From Cristatella mucedo (taxonomy: Eukaryota; Bryozoa; Phylactolaemata; Cristatellidae): a stretch of DNA of 64,000 nt. The notes beneath the pieces are model-generated. The model made no database searches. It saw only the letters and a list, made by a program, of their open reading frames with translations, and had not been told where the DNA came from. Location: NCBI GenBank assembly GCA_009760855.2, contig WPIO01000005.1:2179001-2243000 (forward strand). The letters run 5' to 3'. Made by a program: the position numbers and the translations under genes. This document shows positions 10,940 through 22,200 of the stretch, in pieces; within the stretch, counting starts at the first letter, position 1; every line of letters starts with the position of its first letter.

Positions 10940-11490
10940 TAGCTGAGTCAGGAGGGCGGTCAGTGAAGTGATTAGCGTGGAAGTAACAAGGCGGGATGGC
11001 CGGGGAGAACGTGCTGAAGTCGGTAGCAGGAGAAAATCCCTTTAGAACCCTTAACAACAATTTGCTATTTTAACCCATATAGTAATTTTTTAACTGATCA
11101 TTTCAATTATATTATGCGTTTTGGAAGGGCTGGAGATTCCGTTCTAAAGGCAATCGGCCGGAATCCCTCTTTGGGCACTCAAAATGGATGTGAAGCTCGT
11201 GTGCCAATTTTGAGGGCCTGAAACTGCCGACTTGCGGCGCCAAGCTCTGCATGGTCCATTAGATTTACGCAAGCAGATTAACTTCCTTGCAAGCTATTAA
11301 CAAAATGACGGTCTCGCTAAAAAAAATGACGGCCCCTCTCAAAAATAAAACGGCCACCGCTCCCGTCAGGAGCAGTATTTTGAGCTCTAGCTAAAAAGTT
11401 ATGGAAAAATTTTCAAAATCCACGCCCCGAAGGCACGCCCCGACGAGGCTCCGGAGTAGCTGTCTAAAGAAATACCAGCTTATTTAACTG
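10940..11490. other. Intergenic stretch without a recognised gene
   Basis: No open frame of interest. Short homologous aaaatgacggcc(c/t)ctc-type units repeat near 11305-11350. Nothing else stands out. Confidence 0.35.
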
Positions 11491-11504
11491 CCTCTTTTTT
11501 TTAG

Positions 11505-11650
11505 CGACAGAAGAGCTTTAAAGGCTATCACCACTGCTTGTGATGGCAATAAGGGATCGCCCGCCGCAGGATTCGAACCCACGACCTCGGGACCGAGGTC
11601 GTGAAAAGCAACCGCCTAAGACTCGTAGCCATGCCGATCATTCTGGGAAG
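11505..11650 (-). mobile_element. SINE-A copy (tRNA-headed)
   Basis: On the minus strand it reads cacgacctcggtcccgaggt, then cgtgggttcgaatcctgcgg (box B GGTTCGAATCC), then gcgatccctta, the agtggtgata motif, and ctcttctgtcgct near the end. Box A is weak. It matches the copy at 43575 over about 140 bases. Confidence 0.8.
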
Positions 11651-11829
11651 GGTAAAGGCTTTATAAATATTCCTTATTCCGCCCCCACACTGAGAACCCG
11701 TGCTAAAGCAAACAAGAACCACGTGGCTGAATGTTAACCTCCTGAAGCGACTTACCACGACTAGAACAAAAAGGGAGGGATTGATGTTCAGCAAAGCAGC
11801 CTTCGAAGCTGATTTAAAGAGGTGAGGAA

Positions 11830-12420
11830 TTCACTTGCAATTCTTTAACTGTTTCGAGACAGCCCGGCTCCGCCTCCTCAGACAGACCCATGGGGCGAGG
11901 GGGGGGGGGCTTTAGTTTCCCCCCTTAGCCACTCGCCTCCGTGCGACCTCGCATTAACCCCTTGGAAGTCCGGAAGCTCCCAATCAAGCATCATGTCGAC
12001 TTTAAGATCCTATCGCTGGCCTACAAATCTCTTAACTCGCCAGCCTTGACCTCTCCCACCTTTCGGCTCCTCCAGTGAGCTCTCGCTCCACTCGTTCATG
12101 TGACCTGCAGTCGTCTCACGGTTCCTTCCGCTAAGTTGAAATCCTCGGGCGTTTAGTTCAAAGCGAAAGTCGGTAACTCGCTTTGGCTTCCGTCGCGACA
12201 TGCAATTACTTTGCATCACTTATGTATTAGCTACATCCGCATCTGACCCGCTCAGATTGATTGATGCTTGCGTCGTTTTTTGATCTTGTGTGCTTCGCTT
12301 GCTTACCTAAGCACAGATTCCATTCGTTTTACTAACCGGTAGTCCTACTAAGCTGGGGCCCTGAGTGTTTCGTTTTTGTATGCGCTTGCATACTGGTCAA
12401 AAGCATTAGAATTAAGTGCT
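11830..12420 (+). mobile_element. Degenerate LINE fragment
   Basis: The stretch aatcaagcatcatgtcgact translates as IKHHVDFK and continues ILSLAYKSLNSPA, matching the VKQRIDFKVLSLTFRSLHSLA block of the better copies. The rest is shifted and stop-filled. A run of Gs lies at 11898-11911. Confidence 0.55.
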
Positions 12421-13960
12421 TTTGCATGCTTGTCTTCGCTGACACATTCCGTGTAATCAGCCATGAGCTATCGGTTGCCTCGCACTCCACGATCCAGGTC
12501 GCTGAAGCGATTCCTTACGCGAGCGGAATCTTTTATCGCTCACAGCAAGCGGTGGAGGAAGCCTACAAGGAACTTTTTTTAAAGGCTACCGTGTTATTAT
12601 GGCGATGAGAGGCCTGCTGGGTGGATAGTCTACCTCTGCCGCGCAGCATCTGGGGGTGGGTGGGGAGGTGAAGTGTCTTGTTTCCGCAGGAGTTACCATT
12701 ACGTCAGCGAAGCTACGAGGCACTCGTCACGTTTTTTGGGGTTAGATTCTAAAGTTACGGAGCACTTAGCTTGAGAAACAGCTCTGTAGAAGTTGTTCCT
12801 GCTGAACGAGAGTAACCTACGGGTACTGAAATTAGCAAGTCGACGATGAATCTAAACGCTCAGCCGCATCTTTTTTAGTTGCTCGAGGCAGGCGCGACAT
12901 TGCGTTCGGAAGAGCGATGTTTTTTCAATGAGCTGCAAAAGTCTTCCGTTAAGCACTCTCAACTACGGTATCCTGCTGAAGTCTGATGATTGCTTGTATT
13001 GGAATCTATAAAGGGAACAGTATGCAAGAACTCGATAGGAAATTACGGCTTCATCCCTGCTCTAAGCGTTATACGGCGCAGAGCTGTCGGTCTGAGCAGG
13101 AGGTTTTTGCAGCCACTCGCCGACAGCTTCGCTGTTCCCGCAAGTGGTTCCGCCGCTCGTGCCGACGTTTCGGCGTGTTTTGAATGATTATTGACAAACC
13201 ACTAGAAGCCTTGAAGTGTGATAAACGCAGAGCCGTGGGTTATGTCTCTCCCACTCCTTGTATGATGGGCCCTGACGCTGGTCAATCAAGTCTTGACAAC
13301 TCCCGTTCCAAACAATGTCTGCGACAGTGGCAGCTTGGTGCAGCTTTTATTCTGGGATATGGCGCATCCGTTCAAGGGTGGCGTCTGCTTTTCGTCCTAG
13401 CGAAAGTCGTACGCGGCCAGATTTTGAAGCCGTATTCCTTAGCGCACGTTAAGCTGCCGCGTGGGCTGGCAGGAAATCGCCGGCTATGCGTAAATGCGGC
13501 ATGCAAATCAGCCGACCTTTGAATTAATGCATCTCCAGGCCAACCCGACGTCCGCACTCATCCACTCCCGGATGTCATGCTGGTTTCTGCTGAAGCGCTC
13601 ACCCACGCCAATGACGGTTCGCCCGACAGCCAGTGCGGAAGCGGCTGGCGCTGGAAAGACTCATAATGTAATGGGTTATAAGAAACTGTCGTCAGGAGCG
13701 ACTGCTCGCCGGTGAATGTGAATGCATCGCTCGGCCGTCGTTTGTGGCCCTGTTATACTGTCGCCTACTTACGCCCCTTCCTCGCTCTAGCCCAGCGAGC
13801 AGCGTTGCTCCGAAAAATTACTCTCTATTTGAACCAGCGGAATCGATTCCCGCCGACATGACTTCGCAGTTTTCCGTCTGAGGGCTGCAAACTCCGTAAT
13901 TTTAAAATCTGCTATCTACGCAGCTCCGAGGAAAAGATGCATCACAGATCAAATATTGGA
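12420..13960. other. Intergenic stretch, no gene recognised
   Basis: Several short frames (60-112 codons) exist on the + strand, but none has a recognisable motif, paired splice sites or an in-frame neighbour. The base composition around 13000-13750 is somewhat GC-rich, so an unrecognised old element is possible. Confidence 0.35.
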
Positions 13961-14150
<190 letters not shown>

Positions 14151-14159
14151 ATCTATATA

Positions 14160-15050
14160 TTTTTGATTTTTATAGCACCAAAGGGACCGAACTGCTGCTC
14201 ATAGGACACCCTAAGCGTGTGGCTGGATTAAAAGGCTTTGCTGTTTTAATAGGTGATGCTATTGTGCAACCTTCACCACGTGCAGGTAATTTAGCTGTCG
14301 TGTTCGACAACTGCCTCAATTTCAAAAGCTTCATTCAGAAGACTGCCTCTACAGCTAGCCATCACATCCGATCCCTATCCAAGATTAGGAGCTGTCTCCC
14401 ACAGTGGCTTGTAAAAAATTAACTAGCTCTTTAGTTCTGTCTCGGCTTGATTATTGTAATTCCCTTTTGGCTGGGCTGCCAAAGAAAGCTATTAGGCCAC
14501 TACAGCGGACTATGAATATGGTTGCAAGGCTGGTCTTCAAGTCCCAGCGGTTTGAGCACGTGTCCCCTTTGCTGAAAGAGCTAGGATGGTTGCCGGTTGA
14601 GCAAAGAATACAGAGCAAAGTTCTTACGCTGACCCACAAGGCCTGCCACTGCTTGGCTCCTTCGTACCTAGCTGAACTGCTGCATCAGTTTTAGCATCTT
14701 CGTGCCCTCAGGTCCTATATGGACAAAAAATTAACTGTTCCATTCTTGCGCTGAAAGACCATTGGTGACAGAAACTTTAGCTCTGCAGGTCCTAGACTGT
14801 GGAACTTGCTTCCACAATTCTTACGCAACGACAACTACTCTCCTACTGCCGACTATGGCACATCCTTTTCAGCGGTCCTGATCTGCTACTTCTACGCTAC
14901 TCACTACCTCAACTGCTCTCCTGACTCTGCTATGCTTCCCACTTTCTCTTTATTGCGTGAGACGAAGTCTATTGGCTACCGAATGCGTACCGAAAGCCGC
15001 TTAGGCTGTGAGTGCGCTATACAAAACTCTCCTGCGTAACACCCACATGG
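14160..15050 (+). mobile_element. Older CR1/L2-like LINE fragment, RT C-terminal part
   Basis: The blocks LLIGHPKRVAGL, AIVQPSPRAGNLAVVFDNCL and KTASTASHHIRSLSKIRSCL are followed, after a stop at 14420, by LVLSRLDYCNSLLAGLPKKA and RFEHVSPLLKELGWLPVEQR. This is the region after the YADD box of CR1/L2 reverse transcriptases. It is a different and more diverged subfamily than the copies at 37981 and 48139. The 3' end is not sharply defined. Confidence 0.8.
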
Positions 15051-15074
15051 TCTTTATGACTTTGTGGAGTTACT

Positions 15075-15215
15075 GACGGAGATACATTACATTACAATAC
15101 AACCTAATCTCCATCCAGGCGATTCAGACAATGCACAGGGCTTGGGCCCACGACCACGGGTTATCAAAAGCGAGCAACTTATCCTCAAGACAAACCAGGG
15201 CTGTAGGAAGCAGAG
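15075..15215 (-). mobile_element. SINE-B-like fragment
   Basis: On the + strand it reads cctaatctccatccaggcga... and later cccacgaccacgggtta, the reverse complement of a SINE-B end and a weak box B region. It is partial and diverged. Confidence 0.45.
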
Positions 15216-15639
15216 GTTAACCGAAGAAGCCGGATTCCCTACCCCCTTTGAATGGTGTCCAGCGGTATCCACCTGGTTCGCTCTAGATACATGTTTACCT
15301 GTCTCTCTAAAGAGGTTCAGAAGTCAACGAATGCTTATGTAAATAGGTCAAATCTATAACTAGGTCAACGAGTACATGGCGTAAGTTTTCCGCCAGCTCT
15401 GCTGACCAATTAATGAAACATTTTTTACGCTTTCACGTTATGTTTATTTGAAATCACCAGCTGGCGACTACATTATTCAAGAAGATTCCTCCGCAGGGTG
15501 TTTAACGATACGCTGTCCCTAGCTGAGGAGATAACTTCTTAGGCCGAGTCTTACTCAAAACAATGTCAAGGGCGCAGGTTCGAGCACGTTCCAGAGGCAT
15601 TTGGCGCTTACTGTTTACGAACCGGACCTTATATTAGTG

Positions 15640-15945
15640 GTAGTTGTGACGCATTAGCGAGGAAGCGAAGAAGTCGGCGACGGAGCCTCATATATTCGAG
15701 TCTCCCGGAGCACGAGCCCGCCGCAGAGGTTGGGCTAGGCAACAGCGCTTTATTACTTTTGCATTCGCGGTCCGGCTTTTAGTTGGGCGACTGCCTTCCA
15801 GGCCTGAGGCTCGATCACATTCTGAAAGCCGCGGCATTGCTTCGGCAAGTGCTGTGCGCCCGTCAACGCCGCCGTCGTCGAGATCGATCGAATCGCTACG
15901 CTGACAGCAGCAGCTGCAAATTGGTGCTGCAGCTCGCCGCATTTA
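15640..15945 (+). promoter_or_regulatory. EDRF1: CpG-rich upstream region and probable 5' UTR of EDRF1
   Basis: The sequence becomes rich in CG dinucleotides from about 15660 and stays so through exon 1, unlike the AT-richer flanks. A catatattcg stretch at 15690 could be a weak TATA-like element. No transcription start can be fixed from sequence. Confidence 0.35.
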
Positions 15946-16289
15946 ATGGAGGAGGCGACCGAGCCGAGCGCCGGCCGTCGCGACCTCGCACGCATTTTCT
16001 CTCGGCCGCTGACCGAGCTCTCAGCCGGCTTTCCATCGGCCGCCGACCGAGGGATGCTGCGGACGCCTGCCGACACCTCGGCCGCCGATGCTGTATGCTC
16101 CGAGGACGAGCACAGTGTCAAGTCAGCGGCCATGGTCGTGTACGGTGGTGGCGTGGCGCCTCTGACATTCCAGAGGCTGGACACCAATGTGGACCTAAGC
16201 AAGCCGCCAGCCAACTGGTGCCGGGCCCGGTCGCCAGTGGAGCGCAGCATTCTGCGAGCGCTGCTGGCCAAGAAGTCGCCCTTCTCCAG
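15946..16289 (+). CDS. EDRF1: EDRF1 exon 1 (residues 1-114)
   Basis: The exon starts at ATG 15946 (context ttaATGg) and ends ttctccag/gtgcga in phase 2. The N-terminal 60 residues are low-conservation. The conserved part is SAAMVVYGGGVAPLTFQRL...DLSKPPANW, matching the family's PPANW block, and ends KKSPFS. The frame is open upstream of this ATG for some distance without an obvious earlier ATG. Confidence 0.88.
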
Positions 16290-19200
16290 GTGCGACACCG
16301 CCAGATCCGTCGGCTCGACCTTTGGGTGCCGAGGCTTTCGTCGCGGCGAAAGCAGCGCTCACTGACGAATGCGCTGCGCTGTATATCGATGCTGTATGTC
16401 GATGCTCATCGATCTTCTTTGCTGATTGCAGCTTTGACATGGCCAACGACAAGCTGGAGTTGCTAGACAGCATGGACGTGATCTCCGACTCAGAGGTGCG
16501 AGCGAGGCTGATGCCTGTTATTTTGTGTCAGCAGGCGTATCCTCCTTCATTCGCCGTCACTGTGGTCACGTATTGCATCCTGTATAAGATGCTGATGTGC
16601 CATCTTTCTCATCTTCCATTGTGATGCTCTCAGGAATAGCTGAAGGCTTTTCGTTCTCCTATTGAAGGACCGGAAGCAACGGACTTACTAAGTATGGGCA
16701 AACGTAGCGCCTATTACAACAAAAATAGTAGTACATTTGTATGGCAGCACCAAAGATCTTAATCTATTTCTAGGCACTTTACTTATGCTGCAGAGGAAGC
16801 ATGGTTACATGGTTAGTGGTAGCATGCTTAGTGACAAGCATAGCATGATTAGAAGGTGCAGAGGGTCAGCGTGCAAATATGGTTAGTGGCAGCATGCATA
16901 GTCAGCACGAGTGAGCACACAAAGGACGAATCATGTGGACCCGCTAAATGTGTGACTAATAGATGTTTGTAGCTTCTTTTTAAATGGCGTCGTCAGGGGA
17001 TGTTGTGATGCCAGTCGGAAGTGAGACGCACCACCCCTTCTTCTGACGCTAATTAGCCTTGACGAACTAACCTCAGAGACCTTTTATTTAGTGCATAGGT
17101 TCCTAAAGCCTGAAATTCACTCCCGACTGAGGTCACGACACCATCTGACTTGGCTGAAAGCCTACCGAGTTGGTTTGTTCCAGCGGTTAAGGTGCTAGCC
17201 CCGACCAAGGTCTGGCTAAAGTTCTCTTGGGCGCCATACAAATGAACTATATTTATATTTATCCGTTTTGTGTGAATTGTCGTGTGTGCCTGTGCTACCG
17301 ACTCTGTGCTGGTTATCACTAACCGCACGATGCTTTTCCAGCAGGTCCAAGTGCCTAGAAAAAGATTTAGCTTTCTCGGGGAGCCATAATTATAACCATA
17401 ATGTCATAATTATATTCCCGTTTTGAATTGTCATGCTCGGGTTATTGGGTCTTCTCACGTTATTAGGCATTCCCCATCGTAGCATGTGGCTTTTTACTTT
17501 CAAAGCTTTTAGCCAAAAATCTCGTGCATCTCTGCAGCTCTACAAAGCCACTAAGACTGAGTGTGTGCTGCTGTAGCCTGCTCAAAGCCTACGCAATATG
17601 TCTACGGTAGCCAGCAAACTTCATGTCATGGAGTAAGAAAAAACTGAAAAGCATGCCAAGATCAGAAAGTTGAAGGAGTAAGTAGCACAGAAGTAGTTGC
17701 GTAGAACTGAGTCAGCAGTAGGAGAGCAGGTTTTCGTCTTCGTGCAAGCATTGTGGACACGTGAGTTCCACAGACTAGGGCCACAGAGTAAAAGCTTATG
17801 CCCGCTATCAAGAAAGAGCTAATTTATTTTCCTGATTGGACCTGGGTGCACGGGAAACTGAAACTAATGCAGCAGTTCAGCTATTGATAGTAATGCATTT
17901 GTAGAGACCGCTCAGAGAATCTTTCTGTGTACGAGACATGCTGTAAAGGATGTATGACGGCAAGTGATCAAAGAGCTGAGCTACGATGTCCACGTGGGTC
18001 AGAATAAAAAATTTTTGCAGTGTAAAAAGTAAAGCCCAACTGATCCGACAGTTTCTTTTATATATTAGCAGAAGAGCCGTAGCGGAGCTGTCACTCCCTT
18101 GCAATCATACGGGATTGTCTGCAGCAGTACTCGAATCCATGCCTTGGGTCATGAATCCCGAGCACCTCACCCGAGCACCTGGGCTATGTATGACCCAGGG
18201 GCAAACAATTCAGAAGGGTGATTCAATAGCCTCATTTATATTTCGGTAGAAGAGCCTTAATGGTCATCGCTTGCTGCAGGTATTAGCAGGACTCGACCGA
18301 ACTACCTTGTCGCAAAGTGCCGGCACCTAACCTTTTCTCTGCCGATAAGACCTTGGAGCAATTCATCAACCGGGAGCCACCAACATAGTATAGCAAAAGG
18401 GATGCTCGCCTGAGGTATTTGATTTTTAAATCAAACCTAGAAGCCGTATGTAGTACGTACTCTCCTGGGTCTTAGCCCAGGAGATAATGTGCTTGCTCTT
18501 CAGGATCCAGGTCGTGGGTTCGAGTCCTGAAGTGGGCAATCCTTTATTGTCTACTGCAAGCAGCGGCGATAGCTGTGAAGGCTCTTCTGCCGATATAGAA
18601 ATGAGGCTGTTAAATCAGCTTACCTTTAACTGTCGATGCCTAAAAACCTTTTTGCCAGCAGTGTCAGTATTGCCATATTAGTGTAACTTGTGAGTGAATT
18701 ATAGAGTATATATAAATATAGAAACATAGAGTGAACCCTGAGTTAGGAGGGTCCTATGTAGTCATAAGGTAAGTCTAATGGACAGGGATCGAGCATGACT
18801 TGTATGGTGGCAGTCATCTGACGAGCTTTTTAAACCTAGTGTAAGAGTACAATGTCACTTATTTTAGCCGTAATGTCAGGTTTCCTTTGAATAGTTTTTC
18901 GGTTTTGTCGTCACTTAGTTTAGCAAAGTTAGCCGACAACCAGTACTACCTAATGTCTTGTAGGCTGTAGCTCTGTTAATCGACAACTGCAGTGGACTGT
19001 AAGGGTTTGAATAGTAAGAGCGCGTGAGTGTCGTTTGTGCAGAGGTGGATACCGTGGATCTGAGCTCTTTCCTGTAGAGGCATATTGTAGATGAAGTACT
19101 GAAGGGGACCGAGAACAGACCTTGTGCAACTCATCTGCTGACGAATCTGCAAGGTGACACGTGACGTCGACAGCTGTGATTGACAGCACATCAAAGTCTT

Positions 19201-22200
19201 ATTTGCCAGGTCAACCACAGTTGTAAATCATCCGTGAAGCATTGGATATAAGCTTTGGCCGATCGAAAGTTTCTGGCTTAGCCCCATGCTTGTGCTACAT
19301 AGGACGTCATTAGTAATGCAGAAGTGGTTTCAGTAAAGCGATTTTGCTTTGAGTCTCAACTGGAATATTCCTGATAAGCCATTCTTATCTGTATGTGTCC
19401 ACTAACTGATTAACGACACTCACTTCGAGAATTTTTGACAGAGCCATCACAGCTATTTGTTCTGTCTGCCTCATCTAGAAGTTACATTTCTGTCGGACCA
19501 TGGATGTTTATGAGATCGTGCAAGCATATGGAACTTGACAGGACATAAGATCTGCATCTCCGGAGAACTGGGTGTCCTATATGTATATTTCTATGCTGTT
19601 AGTACCATGTCACTCTGCTATGCACATAATAACTTCTGGAATACTTTAGTTGAGTTATGGCGCCGAAGTGTCTGCCGTCCTATGAGGATGATAAACTTGA
19701 CTGCTTCCATAGAGCTGGCATTCATTGCTTAGCAGCTCTTGGATAGTTAAAAACAGGATAATTGGACTAATAAGTTCATACTTAATATTGCCGGGTTTTC
19801 AAATGACTGTTTACTATTCAGTTGCAGGACAGTTCTCTTGAATTTGACTGCTTCAGCACTGATTGTGTTGCTGAGCGCTCCCAATGCACTTCTCTTGCGC
19901 AGAACATTAAGAAACTGCTGAAGATGCCATACAGCCAAGCCCCGGTGAGCCTGATGGTACATCGTGTCGGCCGAACCCTCCTTTTGGACGACTTCGACGT
20001 GCACAGGCATCTGCTGCGGAGGCAGCGTGAGGACTGGCAATGGCTTAAGAAGTTCTATGCAGACTTGATGGCTGAAGCCGAGCAGCAGAGGGCTTCCACT
20101 GCTGCTGGAGGCTCACAAGACTTATCCGATGCTGCTGCAAGGGATTCAGAATCGTCGGCATCCTACTACCGAGGCAGCAGTGCGCCAAAGCCCACCACTA
20201 CCAGACCATCTCACCCAAAGCGGAGGGGACAACGCGCTGATGACCGCAACATGCTGTCGAAATTCCTGTATTACAGGTAAGGGTTGACTGATCTTGTAAA
20301 TTGCTGTTGTAGCCAGCTGACCACCTAACAAAATGCATGCTGATTTAAACTTTAACTTCTTTAACTTTAACTTTAACAGCCTTTTTTGTATAGTGGCAGA
20401 AGAGCCCTTAAGGCAGTCACCACTGCTTGCAGCAGCAATAAAGGATCGCCCACCACAGGATTCGAACCCACGACCTCGGGACCGAGGTCGTAGGGTAAAG
20501 CAACCGCCCTACCCAGTGGGCCATTACGACTCTCGGTGCTCATGTCCTGTAAAGACAAACGATTAAGATGTCACAGCATCCATAAGCAGCTAAAATGTTT
20601 TACTTATGCTTATGCAGCATCGGTTTGGCTTTCTGGATTATGAACTTTTTGTTGTATCCTCTTTATTTCAGTTCTCATGTTTTTTAATCATTTGCCTTTT
20701 GTAAACCTGCTTGAATCGTTGCAAAGCAATGCTCGGCGCACACCTCAACCCTAAATAAATGAGGCACGTCTAAGCCAGCTGTTGAGGCGTGTAAGGATCT
20801 TACCTGCTAATCATGCTCTAGCAACGAATTCCGGGGCTTTCCAGCCGGATAAGTTAAATACTTAAACAAAGTCTTGATATGACTGACTAGACAAGTAGCC
20901 AGCCAGATGAGCCCTATGGATCTTGGACAACCAGCCGGCACATAGTCTTGAACCAGGTTGCTAGGCAGGTCGAAGACTAATCCTCTCGATTCTTGTAAGC
21001 TGTCATAAATTGTATTATATTCTCTGTGACCCCATGAAGATCCTTCAGCAAAATATATGTCAATGTTTTGAACATGCAGCATAAGTCGACAAGTGAGGCC
21101 ACCTTATTCAGAAGGGGTCTACAGTGGCACCTGCCAACGAGCAAATTACAACATTGCCTCTTCTCACTAACTAATGCATAAACCGTTTCATCATAAAGCA
21201 TACTAGACAGGCTCTGATTACAGCACCATTATCCAGCTGCATTGTCACGGAGCAGGCTGTATTTTCAATAAAGCATTCAAGACTAAGCTCACAGTAAGCA
21301 ATTACACCAATATTTCAAAGCAAACTCTGAAGATGTGGTTATGGAATCAGCTATAGACAGTCATATGGCATGATCTCGGCAGTCAGTTTAGGTCTGCTAG
21401 TAACCTGCCGATCTGTTTCTTTGTTTAGCATTAGGGTATTAGTTAACATCTGGAATGAACCCCTGCAAGGCAGGAATTCAGGCATTCCATTGCTGTGCAA
21501 CCATCCTACAAATAATAAGAGTGGGCAGTTGTTAAATTGAATGACATGCGATCTTGTAATCTTTATAAGTTGGTGGAATATTTCAATAACGAAAGTGCTG
21601 TGAGCAAGGATTCTTCTTATGGACTTTAGGGGACGCCACGTTTCAAGTTTGAGGGACTCACAGCAGTGCAGCCTTGGCCTGCCTGCGGTCTACTGCTGCT
21701 CAGTGATCTTTGAATACCCCATTCGATTTTGAAGCCTCTATGACTCAATCTAAAAATCACAACCTCTGATATACCTCTTCATGCTCCCTCGATCGTAGAA
21801 AAGCACTTGTTGTTTGTCACTACTAAAATTATGTCAGGATCACTATCAGAAGAATGCCCATGCACTCTAATGTGCCAAGTTGTCTTGACGGAGATTTGAG
21901 AAAGCCTAGTGTCTGCTTGCCTAACGAATGGCGATCCTTAAAATACATCAGCCGCATTTGAAGTCCATCAATTTTCATTTTGAGGGGGTTGGCATGTCCA
22001 GTCAATGTGCTTGTGTGTTAGTACATAGACGTCTACGACTCCCGGGGACCAGATTTATGTTCCCGTTTGTGGGCATTAATTTATTAAGTAGGCATATTAC
22101 TGTTAGTTGGAGAATTACTCAAACTTGCACTTCTGTCAGTCAGACTGTCGAACACTTATGGTACCGAATCGGCATAATGCAGGCCGACTGCGAATCCACG

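Noticed and set aside
15753-16298. 181-codon minus-strand frame
   Set aside because: It lies antisense over EDRF1 exon 1 and its CpG-rich upstream region; high GC content keeps several frames open. No motif.
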